From: Phoronis australis
Lineage: Eukaryota; Phoronida; Phoronidae
Assembly: GCA_002633005.1 (NCBI GenBank)
Contig: NMRA01000028.1
Span: 1,052,648-1,116,647 of the forward strand
Reading direction: 5' to 3'
Length of the DNA stretch: 64,000 nucleotides
Below the pieces are notes generated by a model. It had not been told where the DNA came from and did not search any database. It was given only the letters and a program-made list of their open reading frames with translations. Positions 14,532 to 27,696 of this stretch are shown here, piece after piece. The first letter of the stretch is position 1. Every line of letters starts with the position of its first letter. A program made the position numbers and the translations under genes.

Positions 14532-14560
14532 TACAGTAAAAATTCTTCACTTTGGGACAC
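14532..14560. repeat. Solo terminus of family A inverted-repeat element
   Basis: TACAGTAAAA, then TTCACTTTGGGACAC, matches the family A terminal pattern (TACAGTAAAAtctcaccaatttaGGACAC). I could not find its partner end nearby, so it is probably a truncated copy. Confidence 0.5.
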
Positions 14561-15319
14561 TAATTTCACAACAAAACTTTTCGGACAATTTACTTTGCTT
14601 TTGGCATGGTTTGTGTGGCGTAGCTTATTACCAAACGTTTTTGAAATTTCGATCCTGTGCTGTTTCTAGATCGTGGCTAAATTTCTCAAAATCTGTGTAA
14701 TCATTGCCTGTCATGATGGTCTACTCTTCCCCTTTGTTCAACCTCTGTCCATTATGTATACTCAGCCAATAAACAACAACAGTTTAATGTTTGCCTATCC
14801 ATCTTCCTGGGCCTCCTGGTCATAAGATTAAGTGAAACCCTTTATTTGGTAATCGCGTAATGAAATATTTTGGTTACTTTTCTGCCACCTGAAACACTGA
14901 AAGATCTGAAGTGTTTTACAACAGTGGCACCCCCTGGCACCCCCTGGCCCGGTCAAGTGAGTAAATATCCGCACAAGTTTTAAGCTCTTTTGACTACGAA
15001 TGGTCAGTTTTACTAAACCAATATAAGAAGTTTATTCTAAGTGGTTTTTAATGAGGCACAAGATCACCCAATGTTTTTAAAAAGAATTCAAAAGCACATA
15101 TTGGTGTTTTTTGGTTTGTTTAAGACATAGATATAACTTAATTAGTGCTGGTCTGGGGTTTTTGAAAGTTGATACAGTTGCACTGATACTAATGGCATAA
15201 CGGTATTTGTCGTTACATTTGTTCAAAGACAATAAATCAGCTGAAAATGCCACTTGGGTTGGGATCCTTCTAGTTTTCTCCTGGCATGACCTGATTCCAG
15301 CCGAAATGAGTCAGACCAT

Positions 15320-15475
15320 TAGGGCTGTTCCAGTAAAATCCGTGTGGGAGGGGGGGGACGGCAGTAGAAATAAAAATTCATGGGTGGTGGTCTCCAGAAA
15401 AAAACTCAAATTATGGGTGGTCGTTCCTGTAAGAAGTGATGCATTAAAAATGGGTGGTATTTTTTGACCTGTTAA
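15320..15475. repeat. Dispersed-repeat-like G-rich segment
   Basis: Starts with GGGCTGTTCCAGTAAAATCC and contains a G run and three spaced ATGGGTGGT motifs before TTTTTTGACCTG. Its composition differs sharply from the surrounding intron and looks like part of a dispersed element. No inverted partner seen. An ambiguous base N follows at 15482. Confidence 0.4.
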
Positions 15476-15830
15476 TGTTGANCATAAGTTAAGTGTTAAT
15501 TCTATGAATATGAAAGCAGCATTCAAAGTCTAAAACTGCAATTTGTTGCCCAGTTTGAAGGTTACCTTCTATTTTTCCATGAATGTGAATCACCTTAATC
15601 ACTGGCTACTCCATCTTCCCCCTCTGAAGTGAACCGGGTCAAAGTGGATACAGTTTTTGTTCTGTCTAATGGTCCTTTTGTTACCCAACAAAACGGTCAT
15701 ATGATACATGTAGTTTAATTCCAACGTAACGTTGCCCGAAGACCGATGCACTTGAGACAAAATTAAACGGGTCAGTTTTAGGTTAAAATTTATTGCAATC
15801 AAGTGGTAAGAAAGATTGTGAAAACCTGAT

Positions 15831-15884
15831 TTGCTCTTGTATTCAGTCCATGTTGCATGCTCTTGTATTCAGTCCATGTTGCAT
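15831..15884. repeat. Two-copy 27-bp tandem repeat
   Basis: Two adjacent copies of a unit containing CTCTTGTATTCAGTCCATGT, in intron 1. No function apparent. Confidence 0.75.
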
Positions 15885-18076
15885 GGAATTTTATGGAAAT
15901 ATTTGCCCTATGTAATTTTTATGCATTTTGGAAAATCTGGAATTTAGACCCCAATATTTAGTTGATTTTCTGCTCTAATTCATGCCATAGTCTTAATTAA
16001 ATATCACCTTCCAGTACTTACTGTACTCTAAATCAAAAAGAAAACGCATTTTTCTATGAGGTCATTTTAATTGATCTTCGTGTGGATACTTCCTGTCATA
16101 GATTTCTATTCAACACATATAGATCCACGGTAGTTTGGTGAATAAAGCAATGCTTATTGGATTCTATAAATGCCTACGGGATGAATGGCCTAGTTTTATA
16201 CTAATCACTATCTTGAGAGTTTATATTTTGGGTTGTATGCAGTATATGACATACTCTAAATAATCATTTAATTTAAAATGTACAAAAACTAATTGGAATA
16301 ATTTGTTGTAATTCTTCACTTAATTCGTTTAAAAAAATTTCAAAATTTTTGTTTTTCAGAGAGATTTCACTGACAGATTTGCTGTATATAATGGAAACTA
16401 TCGATAGTTTTTGTGATGTATATACATTACAAACCAAATTAAAAAAATAATCGTTCAGTTGTATCCAACATAGGATCTAAATGATGGCATGCAGTTACTA
16501 GGAAACTAGTTTGTTTTGCTTTTTCAATCTTGTACTCCAAAGAAATATGTGCAGTAAAAATTCCGTTTTAAACACCGAAAAGGTTTTCTTAAAAGCACGA
16601 GGCCATATCTACAATATTGAAACATACAAAAACGTAAAGGATGTCCCAAATTATCGAATTTTCCAATCAGTTCATGAAACAACCGTACCTAAGTTTAATA
16701 TGATTTTTGACATCATTTTGGATCAAATATTGGCAAAGCCATGTAGTGCATATCTACAGACATCATAACACCATTAATTGTTGTTACCCAAGCCCCTGAA
16801 AGTTTACAGTATGTCTCTTCATTGATAGGTAAAACTGCTTATGCAGCTGTGTTTGGAAATAACCTGTTAAAGATATAATACGAGCTTTGATTTTTGATGT
16901 AATGTGGACACAGGAAAATGTTGTGTTGTTGGGGCAGGCATGCATTTTTGCTCAACTAGTGACTGGAGCATTTGATGGTCTCCAAAGTGTATCTGGGCAG
17001 TTCTTGATGCCAGTGTCTAAGAAATCTTGTTCAGTTTCTAGTTGTTGTTTTTTACCACAGGATTCAACTCCACAGGATGTGTATGCTGTTATACATGTTA
17101 CAGGGCTCATCCAGTTACTACACTGACTCTCAGCCATCTTCCAACCTAATATTGCCATGCTGCAATGTCCTCCTATCTTCCCTGATCATCTCAGTACTTG
17201 TCAATACCACCCATTGTCCTAATGTAGACAGTCAGTGACATATTCATCTGGACATGCCATCTAGTCAAGCCTTATTGAACACTGGACACTCTGTTGTGGT
17301 GCAGACTAGACATGAAATGTGATGGCTTTATCTTTTGTTGAGCTATAGATCCTAGCAAAGATAGGTGTTGTGTAAATGTTCTGCTGGTCTAAACACATGG
17401 ACTAGATGAACATCAAGTTATGAAATTCTTGGGGACTGCAGCAGATGAGAATGGGGGCTGAGCTGCATCATTTGCATTAGGGATGTAAAATGGCCGCCGT
17501 TAATATTGCTGGTGAGCACCAGCTGAATATATACCTAGCCCTTCCTAAACCCTTTGTTTTCGTTGAGTAGGCTGTGTGCTGGTTTTCAGATTTTTTTAAG
17601 TTGGGATATTAAGCACATGGCTTTTGAGAGGTGCCAGACTGACTGGTACCAACGGTCAGGTTATAAAAAGTGTTGTGTGTGATGCTGACACTTCTTGCTA
17701 TGTAGTGTTGCTTAGAAATGCCACCAGTCCATGAAATTATTAAAAGTTTGAAATTTGTTGAATTTTTAGAAGGATGTGATTTATGCCCATAGTACCATTG
17801 CTGACTGGACCAACATAAACAAAAAAACAAAGATTATAAATGTCACGTGTTTCAAATTTTATCAATGATTTCAAGCTAGTATGAATCATGTTGAGATCAA
17901 AATAGAAGGGACAAACTGTGAAATATGTCAACTTTTTGTGTTTCCACCTTTCCTCTTACAGATCTGTGACAATCTACAGTTTAGTTATAATGTGGGTATA
18001 TTTCTCTCATAAAGATCTGTGACAATCTATGGTTTAGTTACAGTTTAAAAGTTAACATTTTTGTTGATTATTTTAG

Positions 18077-18275
18077 GTGTCTATAACATTGACCGATGAA
18101 AATGACAGTGCACCTGTCTTCACACCTAATCGCTACAGTGTGTCCATCTTGGAAAACTCTGGCACTGGTCAACCTGTTACCACGGTGACAGCTTCGGACC
18201 GCGACCTGAACTCACGGATTCGTTTCGCTATCACCAGCGGAAGTGATGGAAGATTTGCAATAGAGCAATCATCTG
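18077..18275 (+). CDS. FAT4: FAT4-like exon 2: cadherin repeat boundary
   Basis: Acceptor TTTTAG at 18071-18076; phase 0 in, phase 1 out (GTAAGT at 18276). Residues 657-722: VSITLTDENDSAPVF closes the repeat begun in exon 1, then the next repeat starts RYSVSILENSGTG. Without this exon the repeat would lack its calcium linker. Confidence 0.9.
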
Positions 18276-19484
18276 GTAAGTGTCTGTAGAGTTTAGAAAT
18301 TTTCAAAACACAATTACTTTATATCTACATTATTTGTCAGTTTAGAAAATCGAACCTCAACTCTTCTTGAAGCTATATGTTCTTTCAATGTGAACAAATG
18401 CAGTCGTATTAAATTTAAAAAAATAACAATGGCGTTTGAGAATGTCATGCTGCAGCAAAAATCCAAATACCAAACTATATTTAATGACCTCCATGAAGAC
18501 AAACTACTACCAGTTTCGGTTAAAAATAATTATTTAGTTGAGATTGCTTATTATTTTTCGATATATTGTCAATTGGTAGCCCAGGTTCAGATCATGGTAA
18601 TGGTAAAAATATTACTTAGGTGCTAGTTTTGAATGTAAAAAGAGAGAATATAATTATTCATTTGCACCAGTTTGTATCCTAAATTGATGAGGTTTTACCT
18701 TTGAACTGATGTTTGCAATAGGTAATGTTTTGTGAGGCCCTAGAGGTACTCTAACTTAGCTACCTGCTAATGTAATCTGTATACTCCTTCTTTGACAGTG
18801 GTGATTTACATGAAGTACTGTGATAAAGAGTTCAGCCTAGACAAATGGGACAACCCCTCTAGATAAATTTTATCATAAATTTATCAAAACGTTTATTGCC
18901 TAGCACTTGTTTACATTTTGGGCATGATTATTTACCCACACTACCACTACAGTGGTGCATTATTGAGGCTAACTCTCTATAATTAGAGGTTGTAAAACAG
19001 GCACAAGTGGCCATTAAATTGCCTCCATGTTTCCTGTAGGTGATTGCAAGTGCTACTTCAGGGTCCTTCTGGTGACAATCATAATGTGATCTACATCATC
19101 AACAATTTCAGTGTCATATATAATCCTGTCTAGAGTCTGCATTCATCTATTTGGAGGTTTTGTCACTATCAATTTGTTGAAAATTGAGTTGCTTGATGTA
19201 ATAAATGGTTTGTGGTAATCAATCTGACTCATGTTTGTTCAAATTTCTCCTGCAGTCATAAAATATTGTGCCAATCTATTTATCTCAAAGATTACACAAG
19301 TTTTGTCATATGTTGATGATTTTACTGAGCTATTTATGTTTACTAGCACCTTTTTGCCAAAATGATTTGCAGATGTCATAGACATCAAATTACAGCTGGG
19401 ACAAATTAAAATAAAAATGCTTAAAAGGGAGTCATTTGCCTGGTTGTCCGTTTGTTAATTCCTATCCCTGCGTTCTTTTGTCAG
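18276..19484 (+). other. Intron 2
   Basis: 1209 bp, AT-rich. Contains a solo family A terminus at about 18669-18700 (CCTAAATTGATGAGGTTTTACC). No other structure seen. Confidence 0.8.
18669..18700. repeat. Solo terminus of family A inverted-repeat element
   Basis: TATCCTAAATTGATGAGG then TTTTACC matches the right end of the copy at 6583-6809. A possible degraded left end (GGTAATGGTAAAAATATT) lies about 70 bp upstream. Confidence 0.45.
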
Positions 19485-19673
19485 GCCGAATCAGCACCAC
19501 AGACAACTTGGACCGTGAAATCAAGCCTCGTTACATACTAACTGTGCAAGCGTCGGATGGCAAGCACACATCATCTGCTCCAGTAGAGGTGGACATTCTC
19601 GACTTGAACGACAATGCACCAAAATTCAGCAAAGATGTCTATGCATTTAGTGTGGGAGAAGATACTTCTAGAG
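19485..19673 (+). CDS. FAT4: FAT4-like exon 3: cadherin repeat
   Basis: Acceptor TTGTCAG, phase 1 in and out. Completes a repeat: GRISTTDNLDRE ... DILDLNDNAPKF, then starts the next (KDVYAFSVGEDTSRG). Donor GTAGGG at 19674. Confidence 0.9.
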
Positions 19674-20655
19674 GTAGGGTTTGTATAGGGATTGAAGACC
19701 CAAGTGTTCGCAAGCAATGTGGACATGCTTGTGTGGACACTTGACCACTGTTATCAAAAATGATACGATGTACATTTCAACATTCTGATTTCTCAGAAAG
19801 CAACACTGTCTTCGTCTTGATTGTTGTCCTTGTCGGCAAGTTTTTTCTAAATTTGACCACAGCTATTGAACAATTAAATTCAGTGTGTTTTTAATTTCAT
19901 TGCAAATCAGCAATTCTCACCATTGTCTGCCTGACATTTGCTGAAATCAAGGTTGTTGACTTCACCAGGCAAATATGCTACTTTTTAACACAATCGCACG
20001 TGCACTTGAGATTCTGAGATATTTCCAATCTACATATTTCTCTAAAATTTCTTGATCTTCAAATCGCCAGCCTTTGATAAGTGGAGATAAGATGTATTGT
20101 TTGACCAAATCTTGGTGAGTGTCAAGTTGTGATATCTTGGTATCTCTGAAATGCATGTGGTACTCATAGATACAGTGCTCTGACATTAGTGAACTGACTG
20201 GTTCCTAGTTACTACATGACTTGTAATACTTTGTCTGGAAACAAGATTTACAATTGAAATGTTTAACAAATGAGAAAAGCTTAGGAGGAACTTACAACTG
20301 AACTAGTCTACAGTCTTTGGAAAGTTTGCCTACTTTGAATGTATTTACCCCATCTGAACATATTAATCATTGAAATAGTTTGTTCAAAATTGTCTTACCT
20401 AAAATTGACCGTATTTTTGTTGAACATTTTAACAAATTTCCAAGTCTTAAAAGTCGAGTTTTCTTCATTTTTGCCAGAGTGTTATCTGGTCATTAACTTT
20501 GTTTCTAATTTCCACATTTTCTAGAAAATTTCTCCGCAACTTAGATGGAACTAGATACTTTGAGTAAGATTTTACCATCATTTAAAGGTACAGCAAATTG
20601 TTGTGAACATAGCTTTGTACTCCGTCACGTAATATAAATTGTCCGTATCCAACAG
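19674..20655 (+). other. Intron 3
   Basis: 982 bp, AT-rich, nothing recognisable in it. Confidence 0.75.
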
Positions 20656-20816
20656 GCACTATCGTAGGCTACATCTCAGCATCGGACAATGATGCCAGCG
20701 ACAACGGTACCGTTACTTACTCTATGTTAACTGATTGGGGGAAGAACGTGTTCTCACTTCACAAGTCAAAAGGTGTGGGTGTGTTCACAGTAACGGGAAT
20801 CTTAGATCGTGAACAG
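20656..20816 (+). CDS. FAT4: FAT4-like exon 4: cadherin repeat
   Basis: Acceptor CCAACAG at 20649-20655, phase 1 in, phase 0 out (GTAAGC at 20817). Encodes TIVGYISASDNDASDNGTV ... GILDREQ, the middle of a cadherin repeat with the xDxD and LDRE motifs. Confidence 0.9.
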
Positions 20817-21936
20817 GTAAGCACTTGTTTTTGTAAATTTATGTTTACTGCTTTAAAAAAGTCTTTTGTAATTGTATTTGTTGTCAGTATGTTGAATAAT
20901 GACACTTAAAATGCAGAGCAATTTGAGTCAGGTCAGTACTTCAAGTTTGAGTAGGGAATTAGGTTGGTTAAAATGAGTCACCTCAGTAAAACGTGACCTA
21001 CGACCTTCACTTATCACGTTCCTGTCCTGGAAACTAAAAAGAATGTAGCTTCAATTGTATAGTAGACTGATTTAATATTAAAGTATTACTTTTAAATGTG
21101 ATATATCTGAGTTAAATAAATTATTTTGTTTGAAGAGATTTGGATAACCTCTGTATGTCTGCTTTAGTTTTTTTTAAAAGTCTAGTTATACCAAAAAGGA
21201 AGATGTGATTTTTAACCTTGTCTGGGCCTTTTAACTGACCAAGGATTGATTTTTTGTCTTGACAGTATTTGTCAACACCAGTGATCTGGTCTGGCGTAAC
21301 TTTGTGTAAACAATATTTTTTGCTTCAAATCAACCATGTCCATCTGTGCAAGCCAGGCACTAATACAGATTGGGTTACATAAAATACAAAGAAATGTTTC
21401 CAAAAAATGGCCTGCAGGTGCTGGTGCCTTCACATGTTAGAGGCGGAGGTTTGAAGAGCAAACCAACCTTGGCCAAGAATTTAGTCTGGCTGCCATAATG
21501 GGCACCGTTTCGAAAATTTTACACTGCATGGACACTTTACACAATTTTAGGATGAACCTTTGCATTAGTAAAAATGGATGGATTACCTCTGTAAATTCAT
21601 GGTATTTCACTGGAACGCACTGTAGAGGGCGCTCTGCTTTGACCTCTGATTGAAGGTGCAAGATGGTGTCTTTTTATGGTTTTACTGTCTCTTCATTTAA
21701 AGACTATCAAGTCAATACATTTTGTTCTGATTTCATCCATATTCATTTGTTCACTCTTTTTTAAACTTGTTTTCTAAACAGAGTGGATTAATGTGTTTAT
21801 ATTAATATATTCTGATGTTTGTAAACTATTGTATTAATATTTGTATATCTTATTTTCATAATTGGTTACAACCGCAGATGTATTAAATTTTGTAAGAAGT
21901 GTTCAAATTTATTGCATTTCACTATTTATTTCACAG
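20817..21936 (+). other. Intron 4
   Basis: 1120 bp, AT-rich. A locally GC-richer stretch at about 21420-21660 has no domain-like ORF. Nothing else seen. Confidence 0.7.
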
Positions 21937-22141
21937 TTTGAACACTATGTGATCACAGTGAAAGCTGAGGACAAGGGTTCTCCTCCGTTGACCAGCACCA
22001 CTACTGTCTACATCAACATCATGGACAGTAATGACAATGCACCTGTCTTTGACCCCGCCTCCTACAGCACCGATAGTCTTTCCGAGGATGCCAAGGTTGG
22101 CACCAGTGTCATTCAAGTACACGCCACTGATCAGGATGCTG
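21937..22141 (+). CDS. FAT4: FAT4-like exon 5: cadherin repeat
   Basis: Acceptor TTTCACAG, phase 0 in, phase 1 out (GTAAGA at 22142). FEHYVITVKAEDKGSPPLTS ... MDSNDNAPVF closes one repeat and the next begins ASYSTDSLSEDAKVGTS, with an ATDQDAG calcium motif at the exon end. Confidence 0.92.
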
Positions 22142-25100
22142 GTAAGATATGATTATAATAATATATGATAAGTTATCCTCCATGAGTGGAAATGGACTCA
22201 AAGCACAAAAATACTTAATTTAATAATGTATAGTGTATGCTGCAGAAATTTTTAAGTATTATATTTTTATGAAATTGTGTCAAGATAAAAATGTTTCACT
22301 GCATAAGTTTTATAATTTTAGGAAAATACCGGTTCAATTTTTTTATAAAAATCTAAGAGAAGACTTGGATACCATTGATTAAGACTATTCTACTTGGGCC
22401 GGGCAACATCTGTCTCTTGGTCCATGTAAACATTTACAGTGTTCTAACAGAGTTGAAAATGAGTTGAGATTAGGGTATAATGTTCAAACAATGGACCATT
22501 GATGACAAAATCTTTGTTGAAGCTTTTCATGAGTAGAAGTACAATTGTGGAACCATGTACCTATCGTGGCACCATCATTGTACGTGGTACTTGTGAAGTT
22601 CTATGAATAAAATGGTGTTGTTAGCTTTGGAAGATTTATTCACCCCATACCACCAGTAGGCCATGGGATTTGAAACTTCCTGTTTATTATGTGAACTTAT
22701 GGTGGATGTAAACATGGATGCCAGAGTCAACTGTGGAGGGTAGTCTGTCTGAGGGTCAATAATAGCCAGGTTGAAAAATACCAGCTTTGAACATTTTGTT
22801 TTTAGAATCAGTGTCATAAATTATTAGTAGCCCCAAGTGGTCAAGATCTAAGACACTGTTTTCTTTTATGAGCAAAAATGCAATACTTGTCTGAAACTTG
22901 CTGCACTGCAATCTCTCCATTCTGTTCTCGCTGCCCTGCTCCATAAAGTTTTATTGTGGCCACTAGTATTAGGACACTGCACGGTGACTGAGAGAGACAC
23001 CATCTTTGAAAACAATTACTGACAAGTCGTGGAGTATGACACGTGTCCCTGGCAGTTGTCAAAATTGTCTGTTTTTCTCATGTTCATGTAGAAAGTCTCT
23101 ATCCTTTATGGACCACATTCTGTGAATGCAGTGGAATCTGTTCATAGGTGGAGCCTTTATTTGCACATAAAAGTCATCATTGATTACATCGGGTTCTGCT
23201 AGCTTTACTCTGATCATAGCTGTTTTCATCTATTAAGCAATACTTTTAGCACGCACGTTTCATATAGGCAATCTTACTTAAAAATATTTTGTAAGTAAAG
23301 TATGTGCGACATCATTTGGTTTCCCATTGTTGATAGCTGTCAACTTACACTCAGTTGTCAAATGACCGTTTGTTCGAATGCTTTCGCGTTTCAATAACAT
23401 TGTGTTTGAAGCGACAATAGAGCCTTCAACTGCGCCACGGCGACAAATAGTTCCGACCTGGCAGTCACCTCCATACAACAAACACGTTTTATTTGCTTTA
23501 TGCAAATAGTTAGCTTCATTTCCCTTAATAGTTAGCTGGACCATTCCCTAAAAGGTATCATGGCTTTATTAAGTATAACTGTAATGTGTCCTCACTTGAC
23601 TACTGTTTCACACAAGTCTGCCCTGTGTCCACTTGCAAGTATTTGATGGATGAGAGCATATGGTCTGACCAGAAGGGTCATAAATTAAAGTTGATTGTTT
23701 ACCTGTGGTATTGTGCACTTGATGTTTACTGACTTGATACTGACCAGGTAGGCTTCTGTAGTATGTAGCTGTGTCTGCAGTCTCTAGAGTCACACCACCA
23801 GTCCCTTTAGTAGATGGTTTGTCAACATTCTGACCAAATTTATTCAGGGGCACCTCTGGTTTGCATGTTCCCTGTGAAGTCATTGGATGACTGGGGATCA
23901 CTTGTATATGACGAGATCTAATTACTGATAAAAATCAACCACATCCCAACTTAGGAATGATGGCCTCATGAACAGGTCAGATACAGGACAGTGGGCTGGC
24001 CAGTTCATTAGCCAAACTTTTATGACTGCCTGCAAGCATTCATGGCATGGATCTTTAGGGGGTAAATTTCTTAGCTATTAGATTTTTTTGTGAAATTTAG
24101 GAGACTGTGTTGCAGTGTTCTTATTAGGAGTGACATTGGGAAATTAGTTAAACATTAAGGTTTTTGTTTTAACGAAATGATCTAGTTTCGTTAAAATATG
24201 TTTACTGTTGCAGTATTGGTATGGTAAAATTTCACCAATTTAGAACACATTATGGCAGACACATGAATTTTATTTTCTCATTTTTTCATAAAGGATGTAG
24301 TACCAGTTTGATGCTTTGTCAGTTCTGTGCCATAGCTACCAACAGAAAATATAAAAATTGTGGGCATCTACAACACTGTTAAAAGCCCTTGATATGAAAA
24401 ACCTGCAAGTTTGACAATTATTTCTGTCCGAAATTGGTGAAATTTTGTAGTGTACATACAGTTGGTACTAACCTGTACTTGGAAAATTGGAAGGTCAAGT
24501 TCATTTCAGATGATTATGTTATACTTAAGTGTAATTAAAACAAAAACAAAAAGATGTCTATTTTGCTGCAAAGACAGGACTTTGTTAGATTTTAATGGAG
24601 ACATGCGTCTGACTATTTGATCTGATTAATGTTTTTTTTGGTTACTGACACCTTTTGCCCAGGGCTTTTAGAAACAATTGTATCTTGGTTGATCTGTCTG
24701 CTACTTTTTAAATCCACCAACAGCTGAATCACTCTCATTTTGATTATGTCCCCCAAGGGCAGCTTTCAAACAACAATTCTAGCACAAAAATTATCCAAAA
24801 CAAGTAGTATGATGAAGTGCATTTTTGTTGATGACCAATAGATTTTGTCCAATGGAACTGTCTAATTTGTGCCTTTTGTAATGACCCTTTTTTCGTATTG
24901 GAAAAAAAAATTGTTTTAGCAAACTTCAAACTGTCCAGTGCTTCTGTATTACTTTCTAAGTCATGTCCACCACGTGAAATACACATCCCAATTCCATAAA
25001 TTACACCCATTTTTGTTTTTGCCGGAAATCAGGGTATCTACTTTTATAAATTGGGAACAGGCCTTTTCGCTTCGTGCAAGCTTTATTGCGTGCAACTTAT

Positions 25101-26595
25101 TAATGTTGTAAAGAAATAAGATTGCCCCGAGATTTGTCTAGAAATGGGCTTGTACTCCTCTTTTGCAATGCTGTTGCTGAATATGACTCAAATTTGTTTT
25201 AAATAGTAGCCAGTTGCCATCAAAACAAAGACATCTGTTTGTGGTAAATGATATTAGGATAGTTATGTTTCTTCCTATTCCATTAGGAGCCTGTTGACAG
25301 TGTATCCCTTTGCAGACTGTCCATCTCCTGTGGTTGTACAAATAAACAGTAGCTCTGTGCCCAAGGTTTGAGTTTGTTTTTCTGATTTACTCCAACCCCT
25401 GCCTTGTTAGGCTCTAGAGTTGAGGTTAACCAGTAGATTTGATAGGCACCTCTTACTCTGTGTGTGCAGTGCGAGTTCCAGGTGATAAGAGTGTGAAAAG
25501 ACTACAAACTGCACAGATTACTGGCCTTTCATGGGTTCAAACAGTTTTATCGCCAGTTATGTTGGAAAACTGAATTTAATAGCGCTCCTGGAATGCACCA
25601 TTTTCTATCAGCTGTGCTCCTCATGAACATTTGAGTATGTGCTCATGAATAATCTCAAGTGTCTAGTTATATTTAAAGTGTGCAATTTCAGCTGCTGAAA
25701 ATTTGAACTTTCCTGAGGTGTCAAATCAAAATAGGTCATGTCCTGCTCAGTTTACTTGTCATGTGAAGTTACCGAGCTCTATTTCGTTGACGTGCTTGTG
25801 ATAACGGGGAAAATATCATCATCACTTAGTGTCTGCTGACTATGTTATCATAGTATTTGTCATGATAAGTCTTTTGCACAGATTTCTGGCACGACTTGTA
25901 CTTAGGGACTGTGCTTATCCTGGGATAACACTTAGTGTCGCCTGTCCCATGACAGGAATAGAATGCTCCTATCATGGCTTATCTCATAATGTGATAGGAT
26001 TTGTAAAAAATGTTCAGGAACCTGTAAATCTGGGTAAAGGCTGTGGGACATAAAAGCTGTAGCATTACTGATTGGAGAGACATCTGGTGGCCATACCTTC
26101 ACATTTTATGGTTGGTGTTCTTTATATACTTTACACCTGTTGTCAGATATAATGATGAAGCAAAATAGTTTGAAGATATCATGGAAGCTTTTGACATTGT
26201 GGACCACAGATTAGGGATTTTAGTGTCTTCATTTGAGAGGTGTACTGTTCTTTATCTTGTCTGAGAATTGGTCTTGGAACAATAAACCAGGTTACCTCAT
26301 GGCGTATTGTTATGTTAGTCATAAGTAGCGATTAATATACACTGGTCGTGGATGTCAAGTAAGATGTAAGAAAGTACTGATGACGTAAAGACTGAAAGTC
26401 AATGCTCTGTGATATGAATGTAACAAAGTGATAGTATGAATATTCTAATGTTCTTTTTGTTTGCACTGACTGTTGTTGTGTAACTCTTTTGCGTGAATGA
26501 ATTTGCTGTTGAAATAATTTTTATAAATTGTATGATATGTCTCTGTCACTTCAGTATCTTGTTGATAATATCTCTAATTGGCATTTTATTTCTAG
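22142..26595 (+). other. Intron 5, 4.5 kb
   Basis: AT-rich intron with no exon-like segment on either strand. It contains a family A inverted-repeat element at 24220-24452. The rest shows no structure I can support. Confidence 0.75.
24220..24452. mobile_element. MITE-like inverted-repeat element, family A copy 2
   Basis: Left end TGGTAAAATTTCACCAATTT then AGAACAC; right end CTGTCCGAAATTGGTGAAAT then TTTGTAG, its imperfect reverse complement. The interior shares ATAGCTACCA and AAAATTGTGGGCAT with the copy at 47456-47650. About 233 bp, non-coding. Confidence 0.75.
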
Positions 26596-27696
26596 GCGAC
26601 AACAGACAAATTGAGTACTCAATTTTGACGGGTGATGTCAAAGGTCAGTTCCGCATCAATAAAAACACTGGCGTCATATACACTGCGCAGCCATTGGATA
26701 GAGAAAAACAACCTAGTTACAGTCTGACAGTTGTCGCCACGGACAAGCCCAGTGACTCTAGTCAGAGGCTGTCTAGTTCTGCTACTGTTGATATAATTCT
26801 GCAGGACGTCAATGATGAATATCCAGTGTTCACCTCACCAGACACTGTCTGGGTGTATGAGAACTCAAATGTGGGAACAACGGTGGCCACGATCCATGCA
26901 CAGGACCTGGACGAGTCTGCTAATGGTGATGTACTGTACTCTCTGGGACCTGTTGATGATAACATGTTCACCATAAGTCCAACTCAAGGCTACCTTGTGG
27001 TCAATGGTGGATTGGACCGGGAGACCAAAGATGTATACAGCTTAACAGTCACTGCTAGTGATCGAGCCACTCCGCCAAAGACGAGCCAGCAGAAACTTAC
27101 CGTGAGAATTCGAGATGAGAATGATAACACACCTATTTGGGAGGAGAAACAGTACCGCACCACTGTGCCAGAGAATGCTCAGGCTGGCCGTAGCTTGCTC
27201 ACTGTTTCGGCAACTGATGCTGACGTAGGCCTCAATGGTAATATCAGGTACTTCATTCTGTCTGGTGATGACAATCAGGACTTTGAACTAGAGCGGAAAA
27301 CAGGTGTGCTGCGTGTTCTGAAGAAGCTGGACTATGAACGTAAGAAGTCATACGCATTGATTATTCAGGCCGAGGACAGTGGAACGGACTTGCGAATGGA
27401 CACGGCTACTGCAACCATTTTGGTTACCGACGTCAACGACAATGCGCCAGTGTTTCTTCACTCGCCATACAAGGCGTTTGTACAGGAAAACATGGCCACA
27501 CTTCCTGTCTTTGTGATGCGGCTATCGGCCCATGATGCCGACTCTGGGGACAATGGGAAGGTGTCCTACATCATCCGGGAGGGGGATGAGGGTATATTTG
27601 AGATCAACTCCACTACAGGGGAGATAAAGGCCACACAAGCGCTAGACAGGGAACAAAGAGATAGCTACCGACTGATTGTGACTGCAACAGACAGGG
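26596..27696 (+). CDS. FAT4: FAT4-like exon 6: three to four cadherin repeats
   Basis: Acceptor TTTCTAG at 26589-26595; phase 1 in and out (GTAAGG at 27697). Residues about 908-1275. Closing motifs in order: DVNDEYPVF, DENDNTPIW, DVNDNAPVF; a further repeat (YKAFVQENMATLPVF) runs to DRG at the exon end. All repeats carry LDRE and DxD or DAD calcium motifs. One large exon encoding several repeats is usual for Fat genes. Confidence 0.94.

Larger units (their letters stand above)
1970..18076 (+). other. Intron 1 of FAT4-like gene, 16.1 kb
   Basis: Very long intron between phase-0 exons; it rejoins TKKTD to VSITLTDENDSAPVF exactly as a cadherin repeat requires. I see no exon-like protein segment on either strand; ORFs here are short and unlike known domains. 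It holds inverted-repeat elements at 6583-6809 and 11482-11812, a solo terminus at 14532-14560, a G-rich repeat-like segment at 15320-15480 with the single N at 15482, a 27-bp two-copy tandem at 15831-15884, and a direct repeat starting AGATCTGTGACAATCTA at about 17960 and 18013 just before the acceptor. Confidence 0.8.
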
